This document shows positions 56,321 to 64,000 of a stretch of 64,000 nucleotides of DNA, piece by piece (within the stretch, counting starts at the first letter, position 1; the number at the start of each line of letters is the position of its first letter). The position numbers and the translations under genes were made by a program. The notes under the pieces were generated by a model. The model saw nothing but the letters and a program-made list of their open reading frames with translations, was not told the DNA's origin and did no database searches. Origin of the DNA: Stygiobacter sp043807765 (GTDB lineage: Bacteria; Bacteroidota; Ignavibacteria; Ignavibacteriales; Melioribacteraceae); the NCBI GenBank assembly GCA_043807765.1, contig JAZDFQ010000066.1:124001-188000 (forward strand). Direction: 5' to 3'.

Positions 56321-59300
56321 ATGAAAAAGTCAACTTACATTCTTGCTGTTATTGTAACATTTCTCTTAGTGTCGAGTCAGGTTACAATTAACGCACAAAC
56401 GCTTGTCAGCGACTGGGGCAACACGCCTCGTGGAACTGCCTGGCCAATTCTTAATACGGCAACAACTACAGATGGCAACGCTTCTTACGGCTCTGATAAA
56501 AAGCCGGCAGCATGGGCTAGCATTAAAGGTGGTTTTAATACTCTTACAGCAACCACATCTCAGGCGGTTGTTGTTTCGGGTACGTTCGAGTTTGTTGGTG
56601 GCGGTGCAGGAAATGCTTACACATGGCTACGTTACGCTCTAACTTATCAAGATAACCCCGTGCTAAATAACAAAAACACTACAACTGCTGCATGGGCAGG
56701 AGGAAATCATTCTGGATACGAATTTACACCAAGAACAGGTGTTGGTGAGTTGTCAAATGGCGGCGGCGGCAGTGGTGTTGTTTGGACCGTTCCTAAGGTT
56801 GGTGGTTGGAATAGTACCTACTCCGGTAATGTACCTCTTGTAACAGTATTACAGGCACCTTCCCGCGCTGTAGCAACAGCGGGCGTTTACGATTGGGCTA
56901 TTTCAGTACAACCATTAGCTGATGGTACAAATGAAATCAGATGGTATTTTGTAAAGCAGGCTGCCACAGGCAAACAATCTGATTATTGGTGTGCTGGTAT
57001 TGCAATTGATAAAACACCAATAACAACAAAATTCAACAGCATTTGTTTTAGTAACAACAATGATCTAGATGAAACTTGCAAACAAGTTAATTTAACAAAA
57101 GTTACTGCTAGTCTTGGTAACCCAATTACAATCCCAGACGCACCATGGCAGGCATACTATGTTGATTCTTTTGGTAACACACCTCGTGGTACCGCATGGC
57201 CAATATTAAATGACTCCACCTATGTAGTCGGAAATTCGAGCATGGGAGCTGATAAAAAACCATCAGGTTGGGCAAGTGTAAAAGGTGGATTTAGAGAAGC
57301 TCATACACCAACTTTAAAAAAAGCGCTTATTGTTTCCGGTACTTTTGAATATGTAGGTGGTGGTGCCGGCAATGCTTATACATGGCTACGATATGCATTA
57401 ACATATCAAGATAGTGCTGTTCTAAAAGATAAGAACAAAAAAACAGCAAATTGGACAGGTAAAAATCACGCCGGATACGAATTTACACCAAGAACTGGTG
57501 TCGGTGAAATGGCAAACGGCGGCGGCGGTAGTGGTACAGTTTGGACAGTTCCGAATGTTGCCGGTTGGAATAGTACTTACTCCGGTAATGTGCCTCTTAT
57601 ATCAGTAGTACAGGCACCTTCACGTGCAGTAGCTACAGCAGGTGTTTATGATTGGGCTATATCTGTTCAACCGTTAGCAGATGGCACAAATGAAATTAGA
57701 TGGTATTTTGTTAAAAAAGCAGCAGCAGGTAAACAATCAGATTATTGGTTTGGCGGTACAGTCATTGACAAAAATTCGGTATCAAAAAAATTCAACGGAA
57801 TCATGTTTAGTGTAAATAATGATGTAGATGAAACATGTAAACAAGTAAACATCAATGACGTAAAAGTTGATATGGGGAATCCTATTACAGTACCGGACGC
57901 ACCATGGCAGGCATACTATGTAGATGCTTGGGGAAATACACCTCGTGGTACAGCTTGGCCAATATTAAATGACTCTACCTATGTAGTTGGTAATGCGAGT
58001 ATGGGTGCTGATAAAAAACCTTCAGCATGGGCAAGTATTAAAGGTGGTTTTAAGGAGACTCATACACCTACCTTAAAAAAAGCACTTATTGTTTCCGGTA
58101 CATTTGAATATGTAGGTGGTGGTGCTAATAATGCTTATACATGGCTACGTTATGCATTTACTTATCAAGACAGTGCTGTCTTAAAGGATAAAAATAAAAA
58201 AACTGCAAACTGGACTGGTAAAAATCATTCTGGCTACGAATTTACTCCAAGAACAGGTGTTGGTGAGTTGGCAAATGGCGGCGGCGGCAGTGGTGTTGTA
58301 TGGACCGTCCCAAATGTTGCCGGTTGGAATAGTACATACTCGGGTAATGTTCCTCTAATTACCGTTGATCAATTGCCTTCCCGTGCAGTAGCAACTGCGG
58401 GCGTTTATGATTGGGCAATTTCAGTTCAGCCATTAGCTGATGGAACGAATGAAATTAGATGGTACTTTATTAAAAAAGCAGCTGCTGGCAAACCAACTGA
58501 TTATTGGTTCGGCGGCACATTCATTGATAAAAATCCGGTATCAACAAAATTCAACGGCATCATGTTTAGTGTAAATAATGATGTAGATGAAACATGTAAA
58601 CAAGTGAACATCAATGATGTTAAAGTTGATATGGGTAATCCAATCACAGTACCGGAAGCACCATGGCAGGCTTTCTATGTTGATACATGGGGAATTCTTG
58701 GACTTAGAGGCGGCGGCTGGTATATGACTCCGGGTGAAGTGATTGGAGACGTTACAATGTCAGGCAAAACTTCTCCGTCAGATTTTGCTGTAGTTAGAGG
58801 AGAATTTGCCAGTAGTGTAACTCCTTCAACATCCAAAGCGCTAATTGTTACTGGAAATATTGAATTAGTTGGTGGTGGATTTGAGGATTGGAGCAGCTTC
58901 CGTTACGGATTATTTAATAGTACAGCAGGTAAAGTAGATGCCAATTATAATTGGCCCGGCGATGAAAGCAAACACTCCGGATATCTTTTCTTCGCACAGT
59001 CAGGAAATCAAGATCCATTCTATTGGGCTGGCGCAAACAAAAATGGAACTTGGGGCGGCATTGTAAACGGAATACCGATTTACAATTACGGTCCTCAAGA
59101 TTATCCTATTGGTGTTGAATATCCAAAACCGGCAAAGGTACATGGCAAAGCCGGTCGTTACGATTTTGCAATTTCTGTTCAACCGCTTGCCGATGGTACT
59201 GCGGAAGTTAGACATTTCTTAACAAGCCGAGACAAAAAATATTATTGGGCAGAAAAAGCAATTGATAAAAACAGTCCTCGTGCTGCTACAAGATTCAACT

Positions 59301-59692
59301 CAATTGTTTTTGGTATGAGCAACAAAACAACAACAGCAATGAAGATTCACGACGTAAAAGTTGATATCGGTAATCCAATTACATTACCTACACCAACAGC
59401 TGTTGAAGAAACAGCCAGCTCTATACCAACAGAATACGTATTGAATCAAAACTATCCGAATCCATTCAACCCAACAACTACAATCGAATTTGCTCTTCCA
59501 AAGAGCGGAACGGTTAAGTTAGTTGTATATGATATATTGGGCAGTGTAGTTGCAGAACTAGTAAACAAAGATCTAAATGCAGGCTATCATAAAGTAGATT
59601 TTAACGCGGTAAATATTTCTTCAGGAGTTTATTTCTACTCAATCAAATCCGGAGAATTTTCAAGCGTTAAAAAACTTATTCTTCTCAAGTAA
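56321..59692 (+). CDS. Secreted protein of four about 253-residue tandem repeats, T9SS sorting domain
   Basis: 1123 residues with a signal peptide (about 1-27, ending INAQ). Repeats begin near residues 28, 281, 534 and 787. The first three are nearly identical (WGNTPRGTAWPILN ... GGGAGNAYTWLRYALTYQD ... GYEFTPRTGVGE ... DWAISVQPLADGTNEIRWYF); the fourth is diverged (WGILGLRGGGWYMTPGEV). A sorting domain (about 1040-1123) ends KKLILLK. Repeat units have the beta-sandwich flavour of carbohydrate-binding modules, rich in Trp, Tyr and Gly, but I do not recognise the family. Placed between the beta-helix protein and GH10, a multivalent glycan-binding role is a reasonable inference. Confidence 0.8.
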   Translation: MKKSTYILAVIVTFLLVSSQVTINAQTLVSDWGNTPRGTAWPILNTATTTDGNASYGSDKKPAAWASIKGGFNTLTATTSQAVVVSGTFEFVGGGAGNAYTWLRYALTYQDNPVLNNKNTTTAAWAGGNHSGYEFTPRTGVGELSNGGGGSGVVWTVPKVGGWNSTYSGNVPLVTVLQAPSRAVATAGVYDWAISVQPLADGTNEIRWYFVKQAATGKQSDYWCAGIAIDKTPITTKFNSICFSNNNDLDETCKQVNLTKVTASLGNPITIPDAPWQAYYVDSFGNTPRGTAWPILNDSTYVVGNSSMGADKKPSGWASVKGGFREAHTPTLKKALIVSGTFEYVGGGAGNAYTWLRYALTYQDSAVLKDKNKKTANWTGKNHAGYEFTPRTGVGEMANGGGGSGTVWTVPNVAGWNSTYSGNVPLISVVQAPSRAVATAGVYDWAISVQPLADGTNEIRWYFVKKAAAGKQSDYWFGGTVIDKNSVSKKFNGIMFSVNNDVDETCKQVNINDVKVDMGNPITVPDAPWQAYYVDAWGNTPRGTAWPILNDSTYVVGNASMGADKKPSAWASIKGGFKETHTPTLKKALIVSGTFEYVGGGANNAYTWLRYAFTYQDSAVLKDKNKKTANWTGKNHSGYEFTPRTGVGELANGGGGSGVVWTVPNVAGWNSTYSGNVPLITVDQLPSRAVATAGVYDWAISVQPLADGTNEIRWYFIKKAAAGKPTDYWFGGTFIDKNPVSTKFNGIMFSVNNDVDETCKQVNINDVKVDMGNPITVPEAPWQAFYVDTWGILGLRGGGWYMTPGEVIGDVTMSGKTSPSDFAVVRGEFASSVTPSTSKALIVTGNIELVGGGFEDWSSFRYGLFNSTAGKVDANYNWPGDESKHSGYLFFAQSGNQDPFYWAGANKNGTWGGIVNGIPIYNYGPQDYPIGVEYPKPAKVHGKAGRYDFAISVQPLADGTAEVRHFLTSRDKKYYWAEKAIDKNSPRAATRFNSIVFGMSNKTTTAMKIHDVKVDIGNPITLPTPTAVEETASSIPTEYVLNQNYPNPFNPTTTIEFALPKSGTVKLVVYDILGSVVAELVNKDLNAGYHKVDFNAVNISSGVYFYSIKSGEFSSVKKLILLK
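56402..59380 (+). repeat. Tandem array: four units with a 759-bp period
   Basis: The word GCACCATGGCAGGC recurs in register at 57139-57152 and 57898-57911, and again about 759 bases on at 58657-58670. Units 1-3 are highly similar at DNA and protein level; unit 4 is diverged. Such an array can change copy number by recombination. Confidence 0.85.
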
Positions 59693-59696
59693 TTTT

Positions 59697-59732
59697 TTAG
59701 ACTGCTTTGCGGAAACAAACAAAGCAGTCTAA
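59697..59732 (+). terminator. Stem-loop after the tandem-repeat gene
   Basis: TTAGACTGCTTTG and CAAAGCAGTCTAA form a 13-bp perfect stem with a 10-base loop, starting 4 bases after the stop codon. Confidence 0.7.
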
Positions 59733-59774
59733 TCTTAATACTTTAGAAGTAATTTTAGTTCTTTTCAAATCATG

Positions 59775-59809
59775 CAGCCTGTCCAATTCTTCGGGCAGGC
59801 TGTTTTTTT
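59775..59809 (+). terminator. Second, stronger terminator before the GH10 gene
   Basis: CAGCCTGTCC pairs with GGGCAGGCTG (10 pairs including a G-U) around an 8-base loop, followed by seven Ts. It excludes the upstream GH10 start at 59772. Confidence 0.85.
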
Positions 59810-59846
59810 AAGCAACGGTTATTCAATAATTTTAAAGCTGTGGAAT

Positions 59847-61586
59847 ATGAAAAAAGAAATTAGAATTAATGGAAAAGTATTTGGTGTGTGTTTAGTATTC
59901 ACTCTTGTGCTTATCAATACTATTAATGCGCAAAACGGAACCATTCAAACTAATGTTCCGGCATTAAAAGATGTATATAAAAACGATTTCAAAATTGGCT
60001 GCTTATTGTCTTATGCTCATATAGGCTTTCCCACAGATCCCGTTGTTACAGGGCAGTCATCTGTTGTAGATGCCAATGGCGGATACTTAATTAAGTATCA
60101 TATGAATTCAATGTCGCCGGGCAACAACATGAAGCCGCAATATACAGTTGATCTTAACGCGAGTGCTTCCGCTTACAACGCCGCTTCAACTCAAGCTATA
60201 AAAGATTCTGTCGATGTTAATCCAACAATAAAGTTTAACGGAAATATAATTGCTCAACTAAATTGGGCAAAGAGACAAGGATTTACATTCCGCGGACATA
60301 CTTTGGTATGGCACAGTCAAACTCCGGGAACAGCTTTTTTCAGAACCGGTTACTCTTCAACGGGTACGCGTCTGACAAAAGAAAAAATGACTGAGCGTAT
60401 GGGAAATTATATCAAAGAAGTTGTTCGAATAATACATGAATCTTGGCCGGGACTTCTTTCCGCATTTGATGTGGTTAACGAAGCGATTAATGGAAATGGA
60501 ACGGACAGAACAACGGACAGTGAATGGTACACAACTTTTGGCGATAATACTTATTTAATGAAAGCATTTGAATTTGCTAGGATGTACACAGTTAAATATG
60601 GTGAAACTCAGATTAAACTTTATTATAACGATTACAGCACAGAGGTTTCTGCAAAAGCAGATGGAATTGTTAGAGTTTGTAAACCCATTTACGAGGCTGG
60701 TTTTTTAGATGGAATTGGAATGCAAGATCACGATCAGATGAGTAATCCGTCAGCGTCTTCATGGATTGCATCATACAATAAATTTGCGCCTATATGTAAA
60801 GAAATGGCTGTAACTGAATTAGATGTTTCAACCGGAAGTGGTACCAATTCCCCATCTGCAAGTACTTTAGCTAATCAAGCAAATCAGTATGGACAACTTT
60901 TTAAATGTTTTGTTGAGCGAAGCTACTATTCAGGACGAGGAAAAATTATCAATGTATCTAAAGATGGATTGAATGATCAGTACACGTTTGTTACTAATCA
61001 ATCATCTTCACTTTGGGATACAAGAGATCAATGCAAGGCCGCCTTTTATGCCGTAGTCAATGTAGGTATATTTTTTAATAAGCTGGATTCCTTAATAAAG
61101 TATACAAGCACACTTAAACAAAGTGATTATACTTCCGCCTCTTGGTCAAATTTATCTACAGTATTAACAAGCGCACAAACAATAAAAAATTCTAATTATA
61201 GTTATGGTGTTTCTGCGGCTGATGCACTTGGAAAAGCGAAGGATGATCTTAGTGCGGCAATAAAAGGATTGGTTGTAACATCAACAGACATTGCTTCAGA
61301 AAAAAATGGTATCCCATCAGAATATAAACTTGCTCAAAATTATCCGAATCCGTTTAATCCTAGTACAATTATAAGTTACCAATTACCGGAATCTGGTTAC
61401 GTTACTCTGAAAGTTTACGACATTTTAGGAAATGAAGTTGTTGTTCTAGTGAACGAATATAAAAGCGCTGGCTCTTATAATTCTCAATTCTCAATTCTCA
61501 ATTATCAATTAACATCTGGAATTTACTTCTACCGTTTGCAATCCGGCAGTTTTAGCGATGTCAAGAAGTTCGTGGTGATGAAATAA
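59847..61586 (+). CDS. Secreted GH10 endo-1,4-beta-xylanase with FIVAR-like and T9SS sorting domains
   Basis: 579 residues from the ATG at 59847; the frame extends to 59772 but that part is a terminator. A signal peptide ends TINAQ. GH10 marks: FRGHTLVWHSQTP, FDVVNEAIN with acid/base E212, and AVTELDVS with nucleophile E324. A helical segment (about 415-480, SLIKYTSTLKQSDYTSASWSNL) resembles FIVAR modules. The sorting domain contains the repeat-derived loop FSILNYQLTS. It cleaves xylan backbone outside the cell and is the best substrate indicator for this locus. Confidence 0.93.
   Translation: MKKEIRINGKVFGVCLVFTLVLINTINAQNGTIQTNVPALKDVYKNDFKIGCLLSYAHIGFPTDPVVTGQSSVVDANGGYLIKYHMNSMSPGNNMKPQYTVDLNASASAYNAASTQAIKDSVDVNPTIKFNGNIIAQLNWAKRQGFTFRGHTLVWHSQTPGTAFFRTGYSSTGTRLTKEKMTERMGNYIKEVVRIIHESWPGLLSAFDVVNEAINGNGTDRTTDSEWYTTFGDNTYLMKAFEFARMYTVKYGETQIKLYYNDYSTEVSAKADGIVRVCKPIYEAGFLDGIGMQDHDQMSNPSASSWIASYNKFAPICKEMAVTELDVSTGSGTNSPSASTLANQANQYGQLFKCFVERSYYSGRGKIINVSKDGLNDQYTFVTNQSSSLWDTRDQCKAAFYAVVNVGIFFNKLDSLIKYTSTLKQSDYTSASWSNLSTVLTSAQTIKNSNYSYGVSAADALGKAKDDLSAAIKGLVVTSTDIASEKNGIPSEYKLAQNYPNPFNPSTIISYQLPESGYVTLKVYDILGNEVVVLVNEYKSAGSYNSQFSILNYQLTSGIYFYRLQSGSFSDVKKFVVMK
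61479..61510 (+). repeat. AATTCTCAATTCTCAATTAT-family repeat inside the GH10 sorting domain
   Basis: Three TTCTCAA units followed by TTATCAATT, translated as FSILNYQL, at the same domain position as 8098-8129. Confidence 0.85.
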
Positions 61587-61637
61587 ATTTGGAAGTATAA
61601 TTGTTAGAGAAAAAATTTCTATGTACAGGAGAATAAA

Positions 61638-63272
61638 ATGAAAGTAAAATCTATTTCATATTTACTGATGATATTGGTAATAATATTGTTTACACGAATA
61701 GATGCGCAGAAAAATGATTCTTCCATCCCAAGTTTAATAAAGCATGGCGATAGCTTTCATCTTATTGTTAATGATAAACCATTTTTAATTCTTGGCGGCG
61801 AACTTGGTAATTCTAACGCTTCTACAACAGAATATTTTGAGTCGGTTTGGCCTAAAGTTGTTAAAATGAATTTGAATACTGTGCTTGTTCCGGTTTACTG
61901 GGAGTTGATCGAACCGGTAGAGGGCAAATATGATTTTACTTTGATTGATTATGCAATCACTTCTGCTAGAAAAAACAATATCAAAATTGTATTCCTCTGG
62001 TTCGGCAGCTGGAAGAACAGTATGTCGTGTTACGTTCCGGGATGGATTAAGGTGGATCAAGAAAAGTATCCAAGATCAAAATCGAAGCAAGGAATTTCCC
62101 AAGAAATATTAACTCCTTTTAGTGAAAATAATCTTCAAGCAGATGTAAGAGTATATAAAGCGTTGATGACGCACATTAAAGAAGTTGATCAAAAAGAACA
62201 AACTGTAATTATGATGCAAGTTGAAAATGAAATTGGAATGCTGCCGGATGCACGGGATTACTGCAACGGGGCGAATAAAGAATTTGTTAGTCCGATTCCC
62301 AAAGAACTCGTTTCATATCTAAAACAAAATCATGAATTGTTGACAGATGATCTAAAAGAGAAAATCAAAAATAAAAATCTCGATTCACCTTTAACATGGG
62401 AAGAGCTATTTGGAAAGGGAATAGAAACAGATGAAATATTTATGGCTTGGCATTTTGCAAAGTACACAAACGCTGTTGCTAAAGCTGGTAAAGCTGAATA
62501 TCCAATTCCGGCATATGTTAATGCGGCATTGATCCGTCCCGGTTATAAACCAGGTCAGTATCCAAGTGCTGGACCATTGCCTCACTTGCGGAATATATGG
62601 AACGCCGGCGCGCCGCAGATAGATATGTTGGCAATGGATATTTACTTTAAGAATTATACGGAATGGCTTGCCAAGTTTGATTGGAAAGGAAATCCGGTTT
62701 TCGTTCCCGAAGCAGATAGAATGCAAGGTGCAGCAAATGCTTTGTATGCAATCGCTCAGCATAACGCATTTGGGTACAGTCCATTTTCTGTTGAGAACAC
62801 AGAAAACCCAGATAACAATCAGTTCCACCAGGCTTACGATGTTTTGAATCAATTGAAGCCAATCATATTGGAATCGCTTGGCAAAAAAAGAATGGCGGGT
62901 ATTCTATTAGACAGCGCAAAACAAACAACTGAAATAAAAATTGGTAATTACATTCTAACAGCAAGACATGAACACTCATGGCCTTATGCAAATATACAGC
63001 CGGGTGCTACACCAAGATTCGGCGGAATGGTTATCATGATGAGTCCAGACGATTTTTATATAGCTGGTACCGGAATAATTGTTACGGTTAAACCCATTGT
63101 TACTGATGGAACGATTGCCGGAATAAAGTCCGATGAAGAAGGAAGTTTCAAAAATGGTGAATGGAAAGCTTACAGAGTATTGAACGGAGATGAAACTCAC
63201 CAGGGAAGACACATTCATTTACCTGGAGATAAATTTAGCATACAAAAAGTTTCTTTTTATAGTTATAAATGA
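61638..63272 (+). CDS. Exported GH35-like beta-galactosidase (DUF5597-type)
   Basis: 544 residues, preceded by AGGAG. A signal peptide (about 1-23) and a GH-A barrel with NTVLVPVYWELIEPVEGKYDFT, QVENEIG with the acid/base at E198, and FVPEADR with the nucleophile at E358. A C-terminal beta domain (about 420-544) fits the DUF5597 domain found with these enzymes. It removes terminal beta-galactosyl (or possibly other) side residues from oligosaccharides in the periplasm. No sorting domain. It follows GH10 by 51 bases and is likely co-transcribed. Confidence 0.88.
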   Translation: MKVKSISYLLMILVIILFTRIDAQKNDSSIPSLIKHGDSFHLIVNDKPFLILGGELGNSNASTTEYFESVWPKVVKMNLNTVLVPVYWELIEPVEGKYDFTLIDYAITSARKNNIKIVFLWFGSWKNSMSCYVPGWIKVDQEKYPRSKSKQGISQEILTPFSENNLQADVRVYKALMTHIKEVDQKEQTVIMMQVENEIGMLPDARDYCNGANKEFVSPIPKELVSYLKQNHELLTDDLKEKIKNKNLDSPLTWEELFGKGIETDEIFMAWHFAKYTNAVAKAGKAEYPIPAYVNAALIRPGYKPGQYPSAGPLPHLRNIWNAGAPQIDMLAMDIYFKNYTEWLAKFDWKGNPVFVPEADRMQGAANALYAIAQHNAFGYSPFSVENTENPDNNQFHQAYDVLNQLKPIILESLGKKRMAGILLDSAKQTTEIKIGNYILTARHEHSWPYANIQPGATPRFGGMVIMMSPDDFYIAGTGIIVTVKPIVTDGTIAGIKSDEEGSFKNGEWKAYRVLNGDETHQGRHIHLPGDKFSIQKVSFYSYK

Positions 63273-63403
63273 TGCGTGTAGTTTACTTGTGCAAAGAATA
63301 ATAATTCGATAGTCCTTCGTATCAAGAGATTCAAGTAAATAATAAGTGTGTCATTTTTCCACAACGTTAAATTGCTGAATTCAGTAAACAAATAGAGAAC
63401 ATA

Positions 63404-64000
63404 GTGAACTGCAAAAATATCGCCACACTTTTTCTTTTGATAATCATGTTCAACGGAACTTATGACGCACAAACTATAAATCCGCTTTATGAAATTGGAA
63501 CATGGCAAGGATTCAGATCAAGCGCCGTCAGTTTCACTTTTGATGACAATACTCCCAACCAGCTTTCTATAGTGTTGCCAATGTTTGATCAGTATGGATT
63601 TAAGATGACGTTTTACCCGGTTATAAATTGGTCGCCAAACTGGATTGCTCTGCAAAAAGCCGCATCAAATGGTCACGAAGTTGGAAGCCATACTGTTTCT
63701 CATGCTAGCTTTGGTACATTAACAACCGACCAGCAAACAAATGAACTTAAAAATTCTCAAGACGCAATAAACGTTAAAATAACTGCTCAGAAATGTGTTA
63801 CAATAGCTTATCCAAATTGTGTTGTTGGCAATGCATCTATTTGTAAACAATATTATGTAGCAGCTAGAGGATGTTCCGGGCAAATTGTTTCTAAAACTCC
63901 AGTAGATTTTATGAATATCAGTTCATTGGCTTGCGGAAGCCAAAGTAACATTCAAAGAACTAGCGATTTTACAAGTAAAGCTGATGCAGCAGTTTCATCA
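63404..64000 (+). CDS. Secreted polysaccharide deacetylase (CE4, NodB-like), 3' end cut by window edge
   Basis: 199 codons from the GTG at 63404 remain open to the window end. A signal peptide ends YDAQ. NodB motifs: SFTFDDNTP (motif 1, catalytic base and metal Asp pair) and HEVGSHTVSH (motif 2, metal His pair). In a locus with GH10 it is probably an acetyl-xylan esterase, though chitin or peptidoglycan deacetylation cannot be excluded. The start is weakly supported: AGAG only, and no in-frame ATG before the signal peptide. Confidence 0.85.
   Translation, partial: MNCKNIATLFLLIIMFNGTYDAQTINPLYEIGTWQGFRSSAVSFTFDDNTPNQLSIVLPMFDQYGFKMTFYPVINWSPNWIALQKAASNGHEVGSHTVSHASFGTLTTDQQTNELKNSQDAINVKITAQKCVTIAYPNCVVGNASICKQYYVAARGCSGQIVSKTPVDFMNISSLACGSQSNIQRTSDFTSKADAAVSS

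Noticed and set aside
56402..59380. CRISPR or satellite-type repeat array
   Set aside because: The 759-bp units are in frame and encode one protein; no short repeat-spacer structure is found anywhere in the window.
59772..59846. Upstream in-frame ATG for the GH10 xylanase
   Set aside because: These bases form a terminator hairpin with a T-run; the ATG at 59847 starts a proper signal peptide.

Overview
The window looks like a chromosome segment of a free-living or sediment-type member of the Ignavibacteria (Bacteroidota/Chlorobiota side). Seven secreted proteins end in a type IX secretion (T9SS) C-terminal sorting domain of the NYPNPFNP...GVYFYRLQ...KKLxLxK kind. There are LPS sugar genes (KdtA, heptosyltransferase), a TonB-dependent receptor, and a Bacteroidota-like promoter. 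The genus assignment is inference; no rRNA is present.

Layout. 1-974: truncated dicarboxylate/amino-acid symporter. 1129-11826: export-oriented, all + strand: M1 aminopeptidase, TIM-barrel glycosidase, delta-60 repeat protein (all with sorting domains), a pullulanase-type GH13, a hypothetical protein and a VanX-type dipeptidase. 11912-30325: mostly - strand: small membrane protein and lipoprotein, a six-PAS hybrid histidine kinase, heptosyltransferase plus KdtA, fructose-1,6-bisphosphatase with a heterodimeric ABC exporter, SerS, LeuS, a GLUG-repeat secreted protein and a lipoprotein. 30614-32846: zwf-pgl, oxidative pentose phosphate entry. 33095-34280: a broken OadB-type subunit and a tiny intact OadG-like subunit. 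34335-35297: TerC. 35404-41606 (- strand): methylmalonyl-CoA mutase, epimerase and all subunits of a Na+-pumping methylmalonyl-CoA decarboxylase, interrupted by a four-helix-bundle gene. 41861: tRNA-Asn. 42331: DUF389 membrane protein. 43926-64000: a polysaccharide (xylan-like) utilisation locus with a frameshifted beta-helix protein, LacI regulator, GH3, GPH-family symporter, TonB receptor, beta-helix protein, a 253-residue tandem-repeat protein, GH10 xylanase, GH35-like galactosidase and a truncated CE4 deacetylase. There is no SusD.

How it works together. In the locus, secreted GH10, CE4 and beta-helix proteins would open hemicellulose, the TonB receptor and GPH symporter would import oligosaccharides, and GH3/GH35 would finish the breakdown. 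A LacI repressor faces a GH3 promoter carrying a matching operator-like palindrome. Sugar carbon can enter zwf/pgl. Succinyl-CoA to propionyl-CoA conversion by mutase, epimerase and decarboxylase would dispose of reductant while exporting Na+.

Most unusual signal. Several families of short dispersed repeats pervade the window. One family forms inverted arms that exactly bracket the four-helix-bundle gene inside the methylmalonyl-CoA operon. Pieces of the same family, and of a second AT-rich family, are translated in frame at one and the same loop of the T9SS sorting domain in four proteins; a fifth carries a different 28-bp palindrome there. A second sorting-domain loop holds a GC-rich palindromic insert in two proteins. 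This suggests a mobile, IVS-like repeat system that tolerates or exploits secretion-domain loops and operon spacers.
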